64,000 nt of DNA from Carpediemonas membranifera (Eukaryota; Fornicata): the NCBI GenBank assembly GCA_019828565.1, contig JAHDYR010000007.1:310001-374000 (forward strand), read 5' to 3'. Each line of letters opens with the position of its first letter. The stretch's first letter is position 1. The position numbers and the translations under genes were made by a program. The notes below the pieces were generated by a model. That model was given only the letters and a program-made list of their open reading frames with translations, was not told the origin of the DNA and did no database searches. Positions 55,168-64,000 of this stretch are shown here, in pieces.

Positions 55168-56844
55168 ATGAGCGCACCACGCTTTTGTTGTTTGTTGATC
55201 ATTCTCATGCTTTCACACAGCACCGACGGCGGCGCCGAGGTTTTTCATGATATACTTGCAAGCAATACCCCCGTGATCTCGTTTATTGGCGCCAAGGGCA
55301 CCCGCAAGTCTCAACTCGCGAATGCGATCATGGGCACGGTGTTCCCGCTGTTCCCGCACGAAGGAGGAACCAAGGGTGTGTGGGTCCAGCAGAGCCACGG
55401 TGCCACTGTCCTTGACTTCCAGGGTTCTTACGATGGCGGCAATGACGCCCGAAACGCGGACCATCAAGCCGGCCTGGCCAGCTTTGTGCTCTCGGATGCT
55501 TGTGTGCTTTGCATGCATTCGACCAGCTTCGAGACGGACTATGGCGAGGAGCTCCTCGAGCAGCTATTCTCCAACCTTCGTAAGTTCAGCAGAGTGGATG
55601 GCAGGGCCCGCGCCAAGATGCGTCTGCACGTCGTGCTCCACGACTACGATAGGGGACACGCGCCGAACCCCTCCTTGGTCACCAGGACCGACATTGAGCT
55701 TCTCAAGAGAAGATATCAGGACATTTGGACCCGCGGCCTCGAGGCAGACGAGGGTAGGGCCACACTCGGCGACTGGGTCGTCATCGAGTTCCACGGAATC
55801 GGGCCAGATCCAAATGCGCAGCTCAACCCCTATCACCAGCTGAAGAACCGACTCGGCAGCGCTCAAGCGGGCGGATACAGCCATTGCCAGGCACATACGG
55901 CGCATGAGGTGTTCCGCGATGAGAAGCCGCAGAGCCTTTTGGGCCGGTTCAACGAGTATGACCTCCGCTACATCCTGGACAAGCCCGTTGCAACCAACGC
56001 GATGGAGGCCTACATCAAGTGGTTCCGGGAAAGACTCTGCCACTCTACCACGGACTTGGCCAATGACGCTGAGGCCACTCGCGCAGAGGCGGTAAAGCTG
56101 TTTGATGACGATACAAAAGGTATCAACGCGACGCTCAGGGCTGAATTCCGAGAGAAGCTCAAGACCAAGGTGACGACGATCGCGATAGAGCTCAATAAGA
56201 CACTGCTCGACCAGGCGCCCAAGCTCGGGAAGACAATCATGGGGAAGAACGCCGTGAAGAAGTGGGGCAGCTACATCTACAGGCCTGAGAATGAGAGCGA
56301 TGAGAAGAAGGCCGTCAGGAAGGCCACTCTGAACAAGGCTCTGGCGGAGCTCTTCAAGCAGTTTTGTGACAGGTGCACGATCCCCAGCACAGTGGACCGG
56401 GACGCCGTGCGGGCCCACCTCCGTCTTTCCCACGCCCTGCCCGAGCAGGTGGAGCTCGCCAACATGATCGCCCAGAAGATCTTCAACCGCACGTTCAAGT
56501 GCACCAGCAACGGCAACCCGACCGTCCTCAGCATTTCGTACCAGCTCAAGCATATGATCACCAACAAGCGGCTCCAGGCCATAATTGTCCAGGCTACTGC
56601 CGACACGAAGGCCGTCTTGAAAGCCTTCGAGGCTCACATCCTCGCTGAGGGGACGAGCGAGACTTTCATGCCCGACAAAGTGCCCGAGGTGGCGGAGTCG
56701 ATCGAGAACATCCGCCGTCTGACCAACTTCCTCTGGAATGTGCTATCCTGGATCGGCCGGAAAGCCCTGGCGGCACTGTGCTTGGTCAGCCAGAAGACAC
56801 GGGCGATCAGGAACAAATTCGAGGAGATTCTGCATCTAAACTGA
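55168..56844 (+). CDS. RHD3/Sey1-like GTPase with intact P-loop lysine
   Basis: 558 residues from ATG 55168. P-loop FIGAKGTRKSQLANAIMG (K and S present), switch GGTKGVWVQQS, VLDFQGSYDGGNDARN, then FVLSDACVLCMHSTS and LHVVLHDYDRG. This is the same order as its neighbour at 51045 and as RHD3/Sey1 GTPases that fuse ER membranes. A C-terminal hydrophobic stretch (FLWNVLSWIGRKALAALCLV, about residue 520) could insert in a membrane. As written the start looks like a signal peptide. An alternative model starts at ATG 55125 and splices a 31-bp intron (GTTTGTTGAT...CACACAG), giving a soluble N-terminus more like the family. Confidence 0.7.
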   Translation: MSAPRFCCLLIILMLSHSTDGGAEVFHDILASNTPVISFIGAKGTRKSQLANAIMGTVFPLFPHEGGTKGVWVQQSHGATVLDFQGSYDGGNDARNADHQAGLASFVLSDACVLCMHSTSFETDYGEELLEQLFSNLRKFSRVDGRARAKMRLHVVLHDYDRGHAPNPSLVTRTDIELLKRRYQDIWTRGLEADEGRATLGDWVVIEFHGIGPDPNAQLNPYHQLKNRLGSAQAGGYSHCQAHTAHEVFRDEKPQSLLGRFNEYDLRYILDKPVATNAMEAYIKWFRERLCHSTTDLANDAEATRAEAVKLFDDDTKGINATLRAEFREKLKTKVTTIAIELNKTLLDQAPKLGKTIMGKNAVKKWGSYIYRPENESDEKKAVRKATLNKALAELFKQFCDRCTIPSTVDRDAVRAHLRLSHALPEQVELANMIAQKIFNRTFKCTSNGNPTVLSISYQLKHMITNKRLQAIIVQATADTKAVLKAFEAHILAEGTSETFMPDKVPEVAESIENIRRLTNFLWNVLSWIGRKALAALCLVSQKTRAIRNKFEEILHLN

Positions 56845-56935
56845 ACATAGAATGCCTTTTCCTCGGTGAAGGTCACCCATAAAAGGGTAACGATCTATTT
56901 ATGGCACGGTAAAGAAGAGATTCAAGGACCAGCCT

Positions 56936-58846
56936 CTACACAAACAAGAAGTCAAACAGCGCGCACGATGCGATCTCCCCAGGGACTAAATCTTTCGAGA
57001 TCGAGTCTTCTGTATCAAAATCGCACTCAATCTCGAAGGACGGCAGGTCCATGGTGTCCAGCTCGACGTCCAGCCGCTCCAGCTCGACAAAGTGCCTGGC
57101 GACGAGGAGGTTGACTTCATTCTTGAGCCTCGGGTCGACAGGCTCTGGCCCCATCGAGTCGGGGCGGAACGACGACACGACCTGGTCGATCTGTAGCAGG
57201 TTCAGGGCGGGACAGACCCTCTCCCGGACCGCCGGGTCGAGCAGCTTCCTCTTGTTCATGAGCAACACGTCTGCCAGCTGCTTGAGCGGCTCGACCTCCC
57301 CCGCGGCGTCACCGAGGCTGGGCTGGAGGTCACCGATGAGGGACTGCATGCGGAGACCCGTAGAGACGGTGCAGAGGCCACTCGCGGGGTCGATGATTTG
57401 ATTGAAAAGAAGCGAGGCAATATGCCGGAAAAATTGACGGAAAAGCACCGCCCGGAGCTCCTTGGGGAGGTGGAACTTGTCACAATCCGCCCCGATCTGG
57501 TCCATCAGCCGCTGGAGACCAGACTTGACAAGTGGCGGTTCAGTTAGGGCGAAGTCGAGCAGGGCCGGCACGACGCCCTTGAAGTCGTGGGCGATGTTGC
57601 AGTGGGCGAACCACACGGCCTCGTGGACCAGGGCGCCGAGTCGTGACTCCACAGAGTCGTCGGGGGCGGGGCGGGTGCAGGATAGGACACTCGGTCCCCG
57701 CTGTCTGAGGCTGTGCAGGAACACCACCGCGGACGCCACGTGGAGCACGGTGGGCATGGACGAGCGGGCGGCCCACAGACGGGATGACAGGAGCTCGAGG
57801 GCCGACGCCAGCTTACCTGGGTCCGCCCGGTACCCGTCCCACTGCTTCATGCAGGCATGGACGGCGAGGGCGAGGACGGGCGTGCCCTTGGGCGTGTAGG
57901 TCGGGTCCGCCAACATGATGAGGCGGTCGAACAGCTGGACACGCTGGGAGGCGACCTTCTCTGCTAGTTGCCGCTTGAGGTCGTTGATGGTTTCATTTCT
58001 TAGCTCGATCCCGCCGTCGCAGTCGAGTTCCTCAGGAGTGATCGCCTCCATGTCGGGCAGACCGAACTTGGGCGATGCAGGGATGGTCAGCGTCTCTAGC
58101 GTCTTCATGGCGGAGTCAACGCTCTTCCCGACGATCTCTGGGTCGGTTGGCTCCTTCTGGTTACCAACGACACCACTCGACAGCTTGGAGCGGTGGGTGT
58201 TGCGGCGCTGGTCCGATGGTAGCGGGGGTAGCTCTCTGCCGTACCTTGGGGGCAGGCCACCCGAGTCCGCGCGGTCTCTTGCAGTCTTGGTCTCACCCGA
58301 GTCAAACGAAGCGGAGCCTGGCTCAGCACCGGCGTCTGATCCCGCATAGGACGAAAGCACGCACACGCTACCCAGGGCGGACGGTGCGATGGACAGGGGC
58401 ACCGCATGGTCGAGGTCTGTGATGGTGAAGGCGAGCTCGAGCGTGGCGTTCCCGGCAGCTGTAGCCATCTCATACTTGCGGTCTAGTTGCGTGAGGCGGA
58501 GTTTGCGCATCTTCGAGTATATGGATGCTATGTCGAGGCGGATGTGGCCGATCTCTGCGTCGGAGCCATCGCAAACAACTATGCCCAGAGCCTTCTTAAC
58601 AAAGCCTCGCTTGGGAGCTTGTGCATAGAGTATCGTCATTGTGAAACCAATGGCTTCAGACACCTCTACGTACCCGCCAAACAGATCTACTAGTCTTGTC
58701 GAGCCTCGATGACTCCCACGAGTCCAGCGAACCCTCGCTTTGTTGTACATCTGCGGCAAATTGAGGCCCACTGATATGGAGACTTCAACTGGATACTCAG
58801 TGAAGCGCTTCTTGCTTCTGTTCGATGGATGATGTGGCGCGAGCAT
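56936..58846 (-). CDS. NT-C2 plus DIL-domain protein without a motor
   Basis: 636 residues. Residues about 15-150 fit an NT-C2 domain (YPVEVSISVGLNLPQMYNKARVRW, then GHIRLDIASIY), a membrane- or partner-binding fold. A disordered linker follows. Residues about 370-520 fit a dilute (DIL) domain (VVFLHSLRQRG, FKGVVPALLDFAL, LRAVLFRQFFRHIASLLFNQII, GLRMQSLIGDLQ), the cargo-binding fold of myosin V tails. No myosin head is present, so it may be a motor-free adaptor. ATG 58846; divergently transcribed from the next gene. Confidence 0.75.
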   Translation of the reverse strand: MLAPHHPSNRSKKRFTEYPVEVSISVGLNLPQMYNKARVRWTRGSHRGSTRLVDLFGGYVEVSEAIGFTMTILYAQAPKRGFVKKALGIVVCDGSDAEIGHIRLDIASIYSKMRKLRLTQLDRKYEMATAAGNATLELAFTITDLDHAVPLSIAPSALGSVCVLSSYAGSDAGAEPGSASFDSGETKTARDRADSGGLPPRYGRELPPLPSDQRRNTHRSKLSSGVVGNQKEPTDPEIVGKSVDSAMKTLETLTIPASPKFGLPDMEAITPEELDCDGGIELRNETINDLKRQLAEKVASQRVQLFDRLIMLADPTYTPKGTPVLALAVHACMKQWDGYRADPGKLASALELLSSRLWAARSSMPTVLHVASAVVFLHSLRQRGPSVLSCTRPAPDDSVESRLGALVHEAVWFAHCNIAHDFKGVVPALLDFALTEPPLVKSGLQRLMDQIGADCDKFHLPKELRAVLFRQFFRHIASLLFNQIIDPASGLCTVSTGLRMQSLIGDLQPSLGDAAGEVEPLKQLADVLLMNKRKLLDPAVRERVCPALNLLQIDQVVSSFRPDSMGPEPVDPRLKNEVNLLVARHFVELERLDVELDTMDLPSFEIECDFDTEDSISKDLVPGEIASCALFDFLFV

Positions 58847-59027
58847 TGGACCCGCTTAATCTGCGGGGGACGCCAAACCCACCGAAGTCTGCTCCCGGAG
58901 CCATAGTACCGACCGACTGCGCTATTGTGGCGACTGGCGCGTCATATAGCCACCAATTTAGGACGGTGCATTTTATGCCGTGATCATCTTCCACGATGCT
59001 TATCGAAATTCTAGGCGAAATAGAAGG

Positions 59028-60434
59028 ATGAGGAGCCGCACAATCCTAATCTTATCTCTCATAAGCGTTGTAATGGCGCTTGAAACTCTTCCAACTCCGT
59101 CAGCAGCTGTCACACAGAGCAATGGCTTTGCAAACCTCACACTGAGCATGGAAAAAGCATATGAGAACCGCAGCATCATTCTTTACACAATATCTCCTAC
59201 GGAGAACACCATATGCGAACTCTCGACGATGAACCATTACCTTGAGCCCGTGCTCGTCCCCACCTCCGTCACGGTCGCCTATTGCGCCACAGGCCACCCG
59301 GTTCACTACACAGCCTCCCCTATCACCAACATTTCTGTCGCGGTGACTTCAATACCGGCCCCCACCGCCCCCGTGGTCTGTTTGTCGGCCAGCCCCACCT
59401 GGTGCGCCGACCACAAGGCTCAGCATGTCAGCATCGACACGCTCGCGACCATACCCAGCGGCGCCCTCGCTTTCCTCGAGACCGCGACCCCCAGTGAGTT
59501 CTTCGAGTACCGCTGGGACTCGGGCCCATGGACTCTGTTCCAGCCGGGCAGCGGACTGAGTCTCGAAAGGTCGGGCACGCTGCATGTTAGACGAGTCAAG
59601 ACCATTGATGACTCTTATGTGGCCTCTGATCCCGTCTCCTCCACTGTGACGGTCCAGGCCGTCTCGACCAGCACTGCAGTCACCGTCTCAGCGATGGAGT
59701 ACAACCAGACGACGTACGATGCAGAGACTCTGCGCGGGATCGTCCCTCTTGACGTGACCACCTTCACCGTAGCCAAGGGCGCCCTGTCCTTAACCTGCAC
59801 CGACTGTGGTATGCGGGCGCACGCGCACCCACTCAGAAGGCCCGGTGCCCAGCCGGAGAGCCCCGCTGCCCTGGCCGCTGCGGCGGTGGCGACGGGCCAC
59901 GACCCCGCCTTCTACCTCGGGGCGGGGGCGGACGTTGTCGCCGAGCTCGGGTGGGGAGCAACCCTCACTGTTGCAAGTCCCAGCACAGTCCAGCTCGTGG
60001 CGATCGACATCGTCCCTACCACCGCCGACCTATCCCGGCCGACGACTGTCTTCGTGCTCCAGTACCCTCTGACGGCGACCACAACCAGTGTGGGCAGTCT
60101 CTCCTCCGCTGTGGTCGCCTCGGTGGAATCATCGCCCATTGGATTCACCAAGGCGCTGTGGAACGACGTGGTGGGGTCCGGGGTGACCTCAACGAGGAAG
60201 CTCGTCGAATGCCTCGCGGCGGGGTCGGGGACTGTCAGGCAGTGCAACCGGTACGCCGTGGATGGGTTTACACCGCCCATTCTCTTTATCGGCATCGCTC
60301 TCATCGCCGTCCTTTCCGTGTCGGCCTGCGGTATCGGGGTCGTGTCCCTTGTCACGGCAAGGCTCTCCCTCGGCCGGGCGCTCAAGAAAGCGGCGATAAT
60401 TATCTCTCCTGGCGACGATAAGAAGGACTTGTAG
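59028..60434 (+). CDS. Type I membrane protein with large extracellular domain
   Basis: 468 residues from ATG 59028. Signal peptide MRSRTILILSLISVVMALE; many NxS/T sites; an Ig-like or chitobiase-C-like segment (FFEYRWDSGPWTLFQPGSG, SGTLHVRRVKTIDDSYVAS); a Cys pair CTDCGM; then one transmembrane helix (ILFIGIALIAVLSVSACGIG, about residue 425) and a short basic, then acidic cytoplasmic tail (SPGDDKKDL). Likely on the cell surface or in the secretory route. No closer family recognised. Confidence 0.7.
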   Translation: MRSRTILILSLISVVMALETLPTPSAAVTQSNGFANLTLSMEKAYENRSIILYTISPTENTICELSTMNHYLEPVLVPTSVTVAYCATGHPVHYTASPITNISVAVTSIPAPTAPVVCLSASPTWCADHKAQHVSIDTLATIPSGALAFLETATPSEFFEYRWDSGPWTLFQPGSGLSLERSGTLHVRRVKTIDDSYVASDPVSSTVTVQAVSTSTAVTVSAMEYNQTTYDAETLRGIVPLDVTTFTVAKGALSLTCTDCGMRAHAHPLRRPGAQPESPAALAAAAVATGHDPAFYLGAGADVVAELGWGATLTVASPSTVQLVAIDIVPTTADLSRPTTVFVLQYPLTATTTSVGSLSSAVVASVESSPIGFTKALWNDVVGSGVTSTRKLVECLAAGSGTVRQCNRYAVDGFTPPILFIGIALIAVLSVSACGIGVVSLVTARLSLGRALKKAAIIISPGDDKKDL

Positions 60435-60690
60435 TCTCCTAGCCCATATAAACCATATAAACTCCATGTGCATCCGACTGCCTCAGTTGCCTGGGGGCAG
60501 CAATTTTTGCGCAATATTTCGGGGAGGACTGAATCTAAGCGTGGTATGAGTAACGTCTAACCCGTTTTCACATGCCTCTTCACGCGGAATATGTCATAAT
60601 AGTGCGAAAGAAATTTGATGGGATCAATTTTCGGCCGAGAACGGACTGCGCATTTCCTGGCGTTGTACAGGAGACCAGCTCAAACAGAGG

Positions 60691-62403
60691 ATGAGAAAGA
60701 ATACCACCGGCGAATACAGATGGTCTGATGAGGATTATAAGGTCGCCAGGGACGCTTACTATGCGACACGAATGGATATACAAGAGAAACTAGACAGCAT
60801 GGCTCAAATGGTAGGTACTATGGGCATCGCAGACTACATTGGCAAGGATACTCTTAGGATGACGCTCAATGCCGAGACCTCCTCCATGCTCGAGGACGTC
60901 CCAGTCATGCCCTCGGATTCCGAACGCGCCGACAACGGCAGCAGATTCCAGGCCCGCCAGCTACCGGAGCCCACTAGCCCAGTACGAGCCTACCCGCCCA
61001 ACAACCGGTATGAGCCAGAAGACGACGCCAGCACCGAGTCGTCTCCCGAGCACGACGTGGTCAGCCACGAGCCCGAGCAGCTTCCAGTGCCCCTCCCCGC
61101 GAGCGTATCACCCAGCAAAGCCAAACGCGGCATAGTCAATGGCACTACGACGTTCCAGCGGGCACAGGCTGGCACAACCCTGCCGCCCCGACACTTCACG
61201 GTCCCCCGTCCCTTCTCGTTCCTAGAGAGAGATATCGCGGAGGAGAGTAGCATCACCCGCCAGAAGCGGGAAGAATATCTCAAGGAGATCCAGGAGCGCG
61301 AGGACCGTGAGTACCGTTATCGGTTCAAGGCCCAAACTCCCGACCCGGAGATGTTGAAGCCGAAGCTCGAGATGATCCACAAGGACCAGGTTGACAGGAT
61401 CGAGAAGCTCAAGAAGCAGCGTGAGGACGACTTCGACCACCCCTTTTCTTTCTTCAACAAGGACCGCGACTATTTGGAACGGAAGAACGCGAGAGAGGTC
61501 GAGGGCACGATGAGGGAAACGATGGGGGAGGAGCTGCCGCCCACGCCGTCTTTCAAGGCCACGCCCATTCCGGATGAGGTTAAGGGCGACCGCATTTCCG
61601 CTATGGAGCAGAAGGAGAAGAGAAAGCGGGCCCGCCGTAAGGCCCAGCGCGTCCAAGAGCTCCTCGAGATGTCGCATCTGCCGCCCCGCATGGAGGAGGC
61701 CGAGAAGAATAAGAAGCCCAAGCCCAAGCCGAAGAAACCCGACCGTTTCCGTGCCAATCCCGTCCCGAACTTCAAGAAGCTACAGAACACGTTTGAAGAA
61801 CAGCTAAGAATGCGGAAAGCAGGCCACGAGAGAACAGTGCCGATGTCATACAGCTTCAACACAGGCTACACTGAGCGTCTTGAGGCCGCCCGGGCCGTCA
61901 TCCGGTCTCAGGTCAAGAAAGACGAGGCAATGGCTATCGAGCGACGCTGGCCCTACCTGTCCCCCGCCGGCAAGCCCGACTCCGTGTACAACCCGATTCC
62001 CAAAGCTGTCCACGAGGCGACCGAGGCCTTCCCCTATGGCGAGACGGTCACCTCGACCATGAGGAAGCGGTTGGTCGTGGAGCGCGACAGAGAAGAGGCG
62101 GAGGAGCTCGAGCGGATCAGGCGGCAGGATGAGGAGCGTGCCACCCGACTGGAGACGATGAAGAGGCTGATCGCGCCCCTCGCCAAGACGAACACCAAGG
62201 CCATGGAAAGGGCTCGGCAACAGCGCAACGACGAGTTCCGTGCCCAACTGAGGCAGAGGAAACGTGAGACAGACGCGATGATGGCTGCGATCAAGGAGCG
62301 TGTCGCTGAGAGGCCCTTCCTGCTGCAGGCCAAGTACGGGTACGGCGGGTACTCGGAGGCCCCGTGGGAGGCTGAGGATAGCGAGGATGAGTACGATTTG
62401 TAG
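60691..62403 (+). CDS. FAM161-like basal-body/ciliary protein
   Basis: 570 residues, highly charged. Residues about 170-190 carry TVPRPFSFLERDI, and about 350-360 FRANPVPNFKKL, both resembling the conserved blocks of the FAM161 family (VPxPFxMxxRE, FKAxPVP). Long charged helices lie between and after (KREEYLKEIQEREDREYRYR, ERDREEAEELERIRRQDEER). FAM161 proteins bind microtubules at basal bodies and connecting cilia, which fits a flagellated cell. Ends with an acidic tail EDSEDEYDL. Confidence 0.7.
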   Translation: MRKNTTGEYRWSDEDYKVARDAYYATRMDIQEKLDSMAQMVGTMGIADYIGKDTLRMTLNAETSSMLEDVPVMPSDSERADNGSRFQARQLPEPTSPVRAYPPNNRYEPEDDASTESSPEHDVVSHEPEQLPVPLPASVSPSKAKRGIVNGTTTFQRAQAGTTLPPRHFTVPRPFSFLERDIAEESSITRQKREEYLKEIQEREDREYRYRFKAQTPDPEMLKPKLEMIHKDQVDRIEKLKKQREDDFDHPFSFFNKDRDYLERKNAREVEGTMRETMGEELPPTPSFKATPIPDEVKGDRISAMEQKEKRKRARRKAQRVQELLEMSHLPPRMEEAEKNKKPKPKPKKPDRFRANPVPNFKKLQNTFEEQLRMRKAGHERTVPMSYSFNTGYTERLEAARAVIRSQVKKDEAMAIERRWPYLSPAGKPDSVYNPIPKAVHEATEAFPYGETVTSTMRKRLVVERDREEAEELERIRRQDEERATRLETMKRLIAPLAKTNTKAMERARQQRNDEFRAQLRQRKRETDAMMAAIKERVAERPFLLQAKYGYGGYSEAPWEAEDSEDEYDL

Positions 62404-62468
62404 CTTAGAGCAGGATAATGCGTAAATTTATCAGGCAGGAGGCACAAATGGTGGGGAAAATGAAGATT

Positions 62469-63686
62469 TTAAACAGACCCGCGGCCGAACAGACGCATCG
62501 TCCCGTCCTCGTCACCGGTAACCAGCATCACGCCGCCCATCTCATCGGTCGGGTTTCCCAGCAGGATCGTAGATACAGCCGGACCGTCAATCCGGAACCT
62601 AAGACACCCCTTCACGCCGCTATTCATGGGCCACATGAACACAGACGCCTTATCGCTGCCCGAGCACAGCAGCCTGCCGTCCGCAGAGACGCTTGGCCGG
62701 GCGACGGTGGTCTTGGTGGAGTGGCCTGCATACGTCTGGCGACATATAAAAGTGTCGCCGCTAAAAACTCGGATCCGGGAATCACCTGAAGATGCTATGA
62801 TGGTGTTGTCGTCTGGGACGACGAGGCCGGCCACACACCCCGCCGACTGCTTTGCCCACGAGGCCAGGGGCGCGAGGGATGCTCCGTCTAAGACCTTGAG
62901 GTGCCCGGTAACAGTGCCCACCACCACTCGCCCGCCGCTTGGGCAGAAGCGGACAACGGTGGGCATACCTGGAGCAGCGCCCTTCGCGAGGACCCGCTTG
63001 CTGCCGACGTCGATCAGCCTGACCACGCCGTCTGCAGAGGCTGTAACCACACACTGCGGGTCTGCCGGGTGGATATCCGCGGACATGACGTGGGCGGGGT
63101 GGGCGAGGGTCTCGACTGGCCCCTCCTGGCCTGCCGTCCAGAGGCGGGCCGTCCCGTCAGACGAGGCGGTGATTAGACGACCGCCGGTGCTCCATGTAAT
63201 GTCTAAGATATCAGCAGTGTGTCCAATATGCGTGCTCGCTGGCGTGATTATGTTGCCCACATCCCAGATGCGGAGGATTTGATCGCGTCCGCCAGAGGCG
63301 ATCTGGGAGGAGTCGGCAGACCGTGCGAGCGACCATACAGGGCCTACATGCTCTCTTATGGTCTGCAGCTCCTGGATAGCCGTGATCACTGGGGCCCGGA
63401 TGCCTTTCTTCGAGACGGGGATGCGTCGTCCGGGGATGATCGGAGAAACTGGCGTCTTAGAGATCTCCCGCAGTTGGGAAATGCGGGTTAATGGCGCAGC
63501 AAGATTCTCAGTGGCGCTATCCTCTAGCAAGTTGATAACACGTCCTGTATCCAAGTCTCGGATGATGAACTGCTCTTCTATGTGGCTAGGAAGCTCTTTG
63601 CTCCCTTCTTCTGCAGATGAGTGATCAGATGCGGTCTCGAACTCGTCGTCATCCTCGAAGTCCTGGTAGTCTTCGGAATCAGACAT
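62469..63686 (-). CDS. WDR44-like WD40 protein
   Basis: 405 residues. An acidic leader (SEDYQDFEDDDEFETASDHS), then FIIRDLDTGRVINLLED and a set of WD40 repeats: VGPVWSLARSADSSQIASGG (ending IWDV), ILDITWSTGGRLITASSDGT (ARLW), a VVTASADGVVRLIDV unit, TVVRFCPSGGRVVVGTVTGH, TIIASSGDSRIRVFSG and LLCSGSDKASVFMWP. The GPVWSLARSADSSQIASGGRD opening resembles WDR44-type proteins (Rab11-binding). Convergent with the FAM161-like gene (65-bp gap). Confidence 0.75.
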   Translation of the reverse strand: MSDSEDYQDFEDDDEFETASDHSSAEEGSKELPSHIEEQFIIRDLDTGRVINLLEDSATENLAAPLTRISQLREISKTPVSPIIPGRRIPVSKKGIRAPVITAIQELQTIREHVGPVWSLARSADSSQIASGGRDQILRIWDVGNIITPASTHIGHTADILDITWSTGGRLITASSDGTARLWTAGQEGPVETLAHPAHVMSADIHPADPQCVVTASADGVVRLIDVGSKRVLAKGAAPGMPTVVRFCPSGGRVVVGTVTGHLKVLDGASLAPLASWAKQSAGCVAGLVVPDDNTIIASSGDSRIRVFSGDTFICRQTYAGHSTKTTVARPSVSADGRLLCSGSDKASVFMWPMNSGVKGCLRFRIDGPAVSTILLGNPTDEMGGVMLVTGDEDGTMRLFGRGSV

Positions 63687-64000
63687 CTTGTCGTCCCGGT
63701 GTTACGGCTTGAAAAATGATCCAGATCTTGAGCCAACCTGCGTGTTCGACACACTTAAACAGACCATTTCTCGTTTGCTTACCTGTTTTTGTAGAGTAAA
63801 TAGGTTGTGCAGTTTATGTCATCGCAAATGTGTATTTAGAGATGTTTACTGGGGTAAGCTCAGTCAGCTTTTTGCATGTATTTGCGTCCCTCTCGATATT
63901 CGGTCATGATTTCAGTAGTAAAGACGCTTTGTGTTGTATGATGCTGGTTTCTTGTGTTTTGAGGGATGCTGCTAGCTGATGAACCCTGAAAAGAAATGAT
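63687..64000. other. Right-edge intergenic sequence
   Basis: AT-richer than the rest; nothing recognised within the 314 bp before the window ends. Confidence 0.5.

Overview
The window is nuclear DNA of a GC-rich, gene-dense eukaryotic microbe. The host genes encode CK2 alpha, a TTBK-type CK1 kinase, WD40 proteins, a FAM161-like ciliary protein and RHD3/Sey1-like GTPases. Intergenic gaps are mostly 50-400 bp, and the one convincing intron is 52 bp with its branch point (ACTAAC) fused to the 3' splice site (ACTAACGCAG). That intron style is typical of metamonads (Giardia, trichomonads and relatives), so a free-living fornicate of the Carpediemonas kind is a reasonable but unproven guess.

Layout. 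(1) 1-7291: remains of a non-LTR (LINE-like) element on the minus strand, with an EEP endonuclease at the left edge and a decayed ORF1-like block. (2) 7292-28776: a deep nest of Ty3/gypsy chromoviruses, labelled here Chromo-1 to Chromo-8, plus a 205-bp SINE-like insert and a 100-N assembly gap (10273-10372). Inferred nesting: Chromo-8 contains Chromo-5; Chromo-5 was cut by Chromo-6 and Chromo-3; Chromo-6 was hit by Chromo-7 and the SINE; Chromo-3 was hit by Chromo-4. (3) 28960-39761: host block with CK1/TTBK, a WD40 protein, a small membrane protein, a macro-domain protein, CK2 alpha, an unknown protein, an EI24-like membrane protein, a tail-anchored protein and three mini-proteins. (4) 39762-50246: Chromo-9, carrying Chromo-10 inside its integrase. 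(5) 50247-64000: second host block with a mini-protein, two RHD3/Sey1-like GTPases flanking an Asteroid/FEN-like protein, an NT-C2/DIL protein, a type I membrane protein, a FAM161-like protein and a WDR44-like protein.

Five elements have both LTRs and a target-site duplication visible (Chromo-4 AGAC, Chromo-6 ATAG, Chromo-7 CCGT, Chromo-9 AAATG, Chromo-10 CGGC). Removing each insert with one duplication copy rejoins the host element's reading frame, which confirms the boundaries. Their LTRs are only 43-119 bp and identical within each pair. All pol regions long enough to judge carry chromodomain-like C-termini and frameshifts.

The most striking observation is that every element whose 5' LTR edge is visible (9 of 9) has a perfect 10-12 bp palindrome starting on the last base of the LTR, exactly where a tRNA primer-binding site should be. 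The palindrome sequences differ between elements while the symmetry is kept, no TGG-type tRNA site is present, and where the gag start is readable (8 of 9) its ATG follows within 2-17 bp. This points to an unusual priming or RNA-dimerisation mechanism. Chromo-10 also carries an antisense gene between pol and the 3' LTR.
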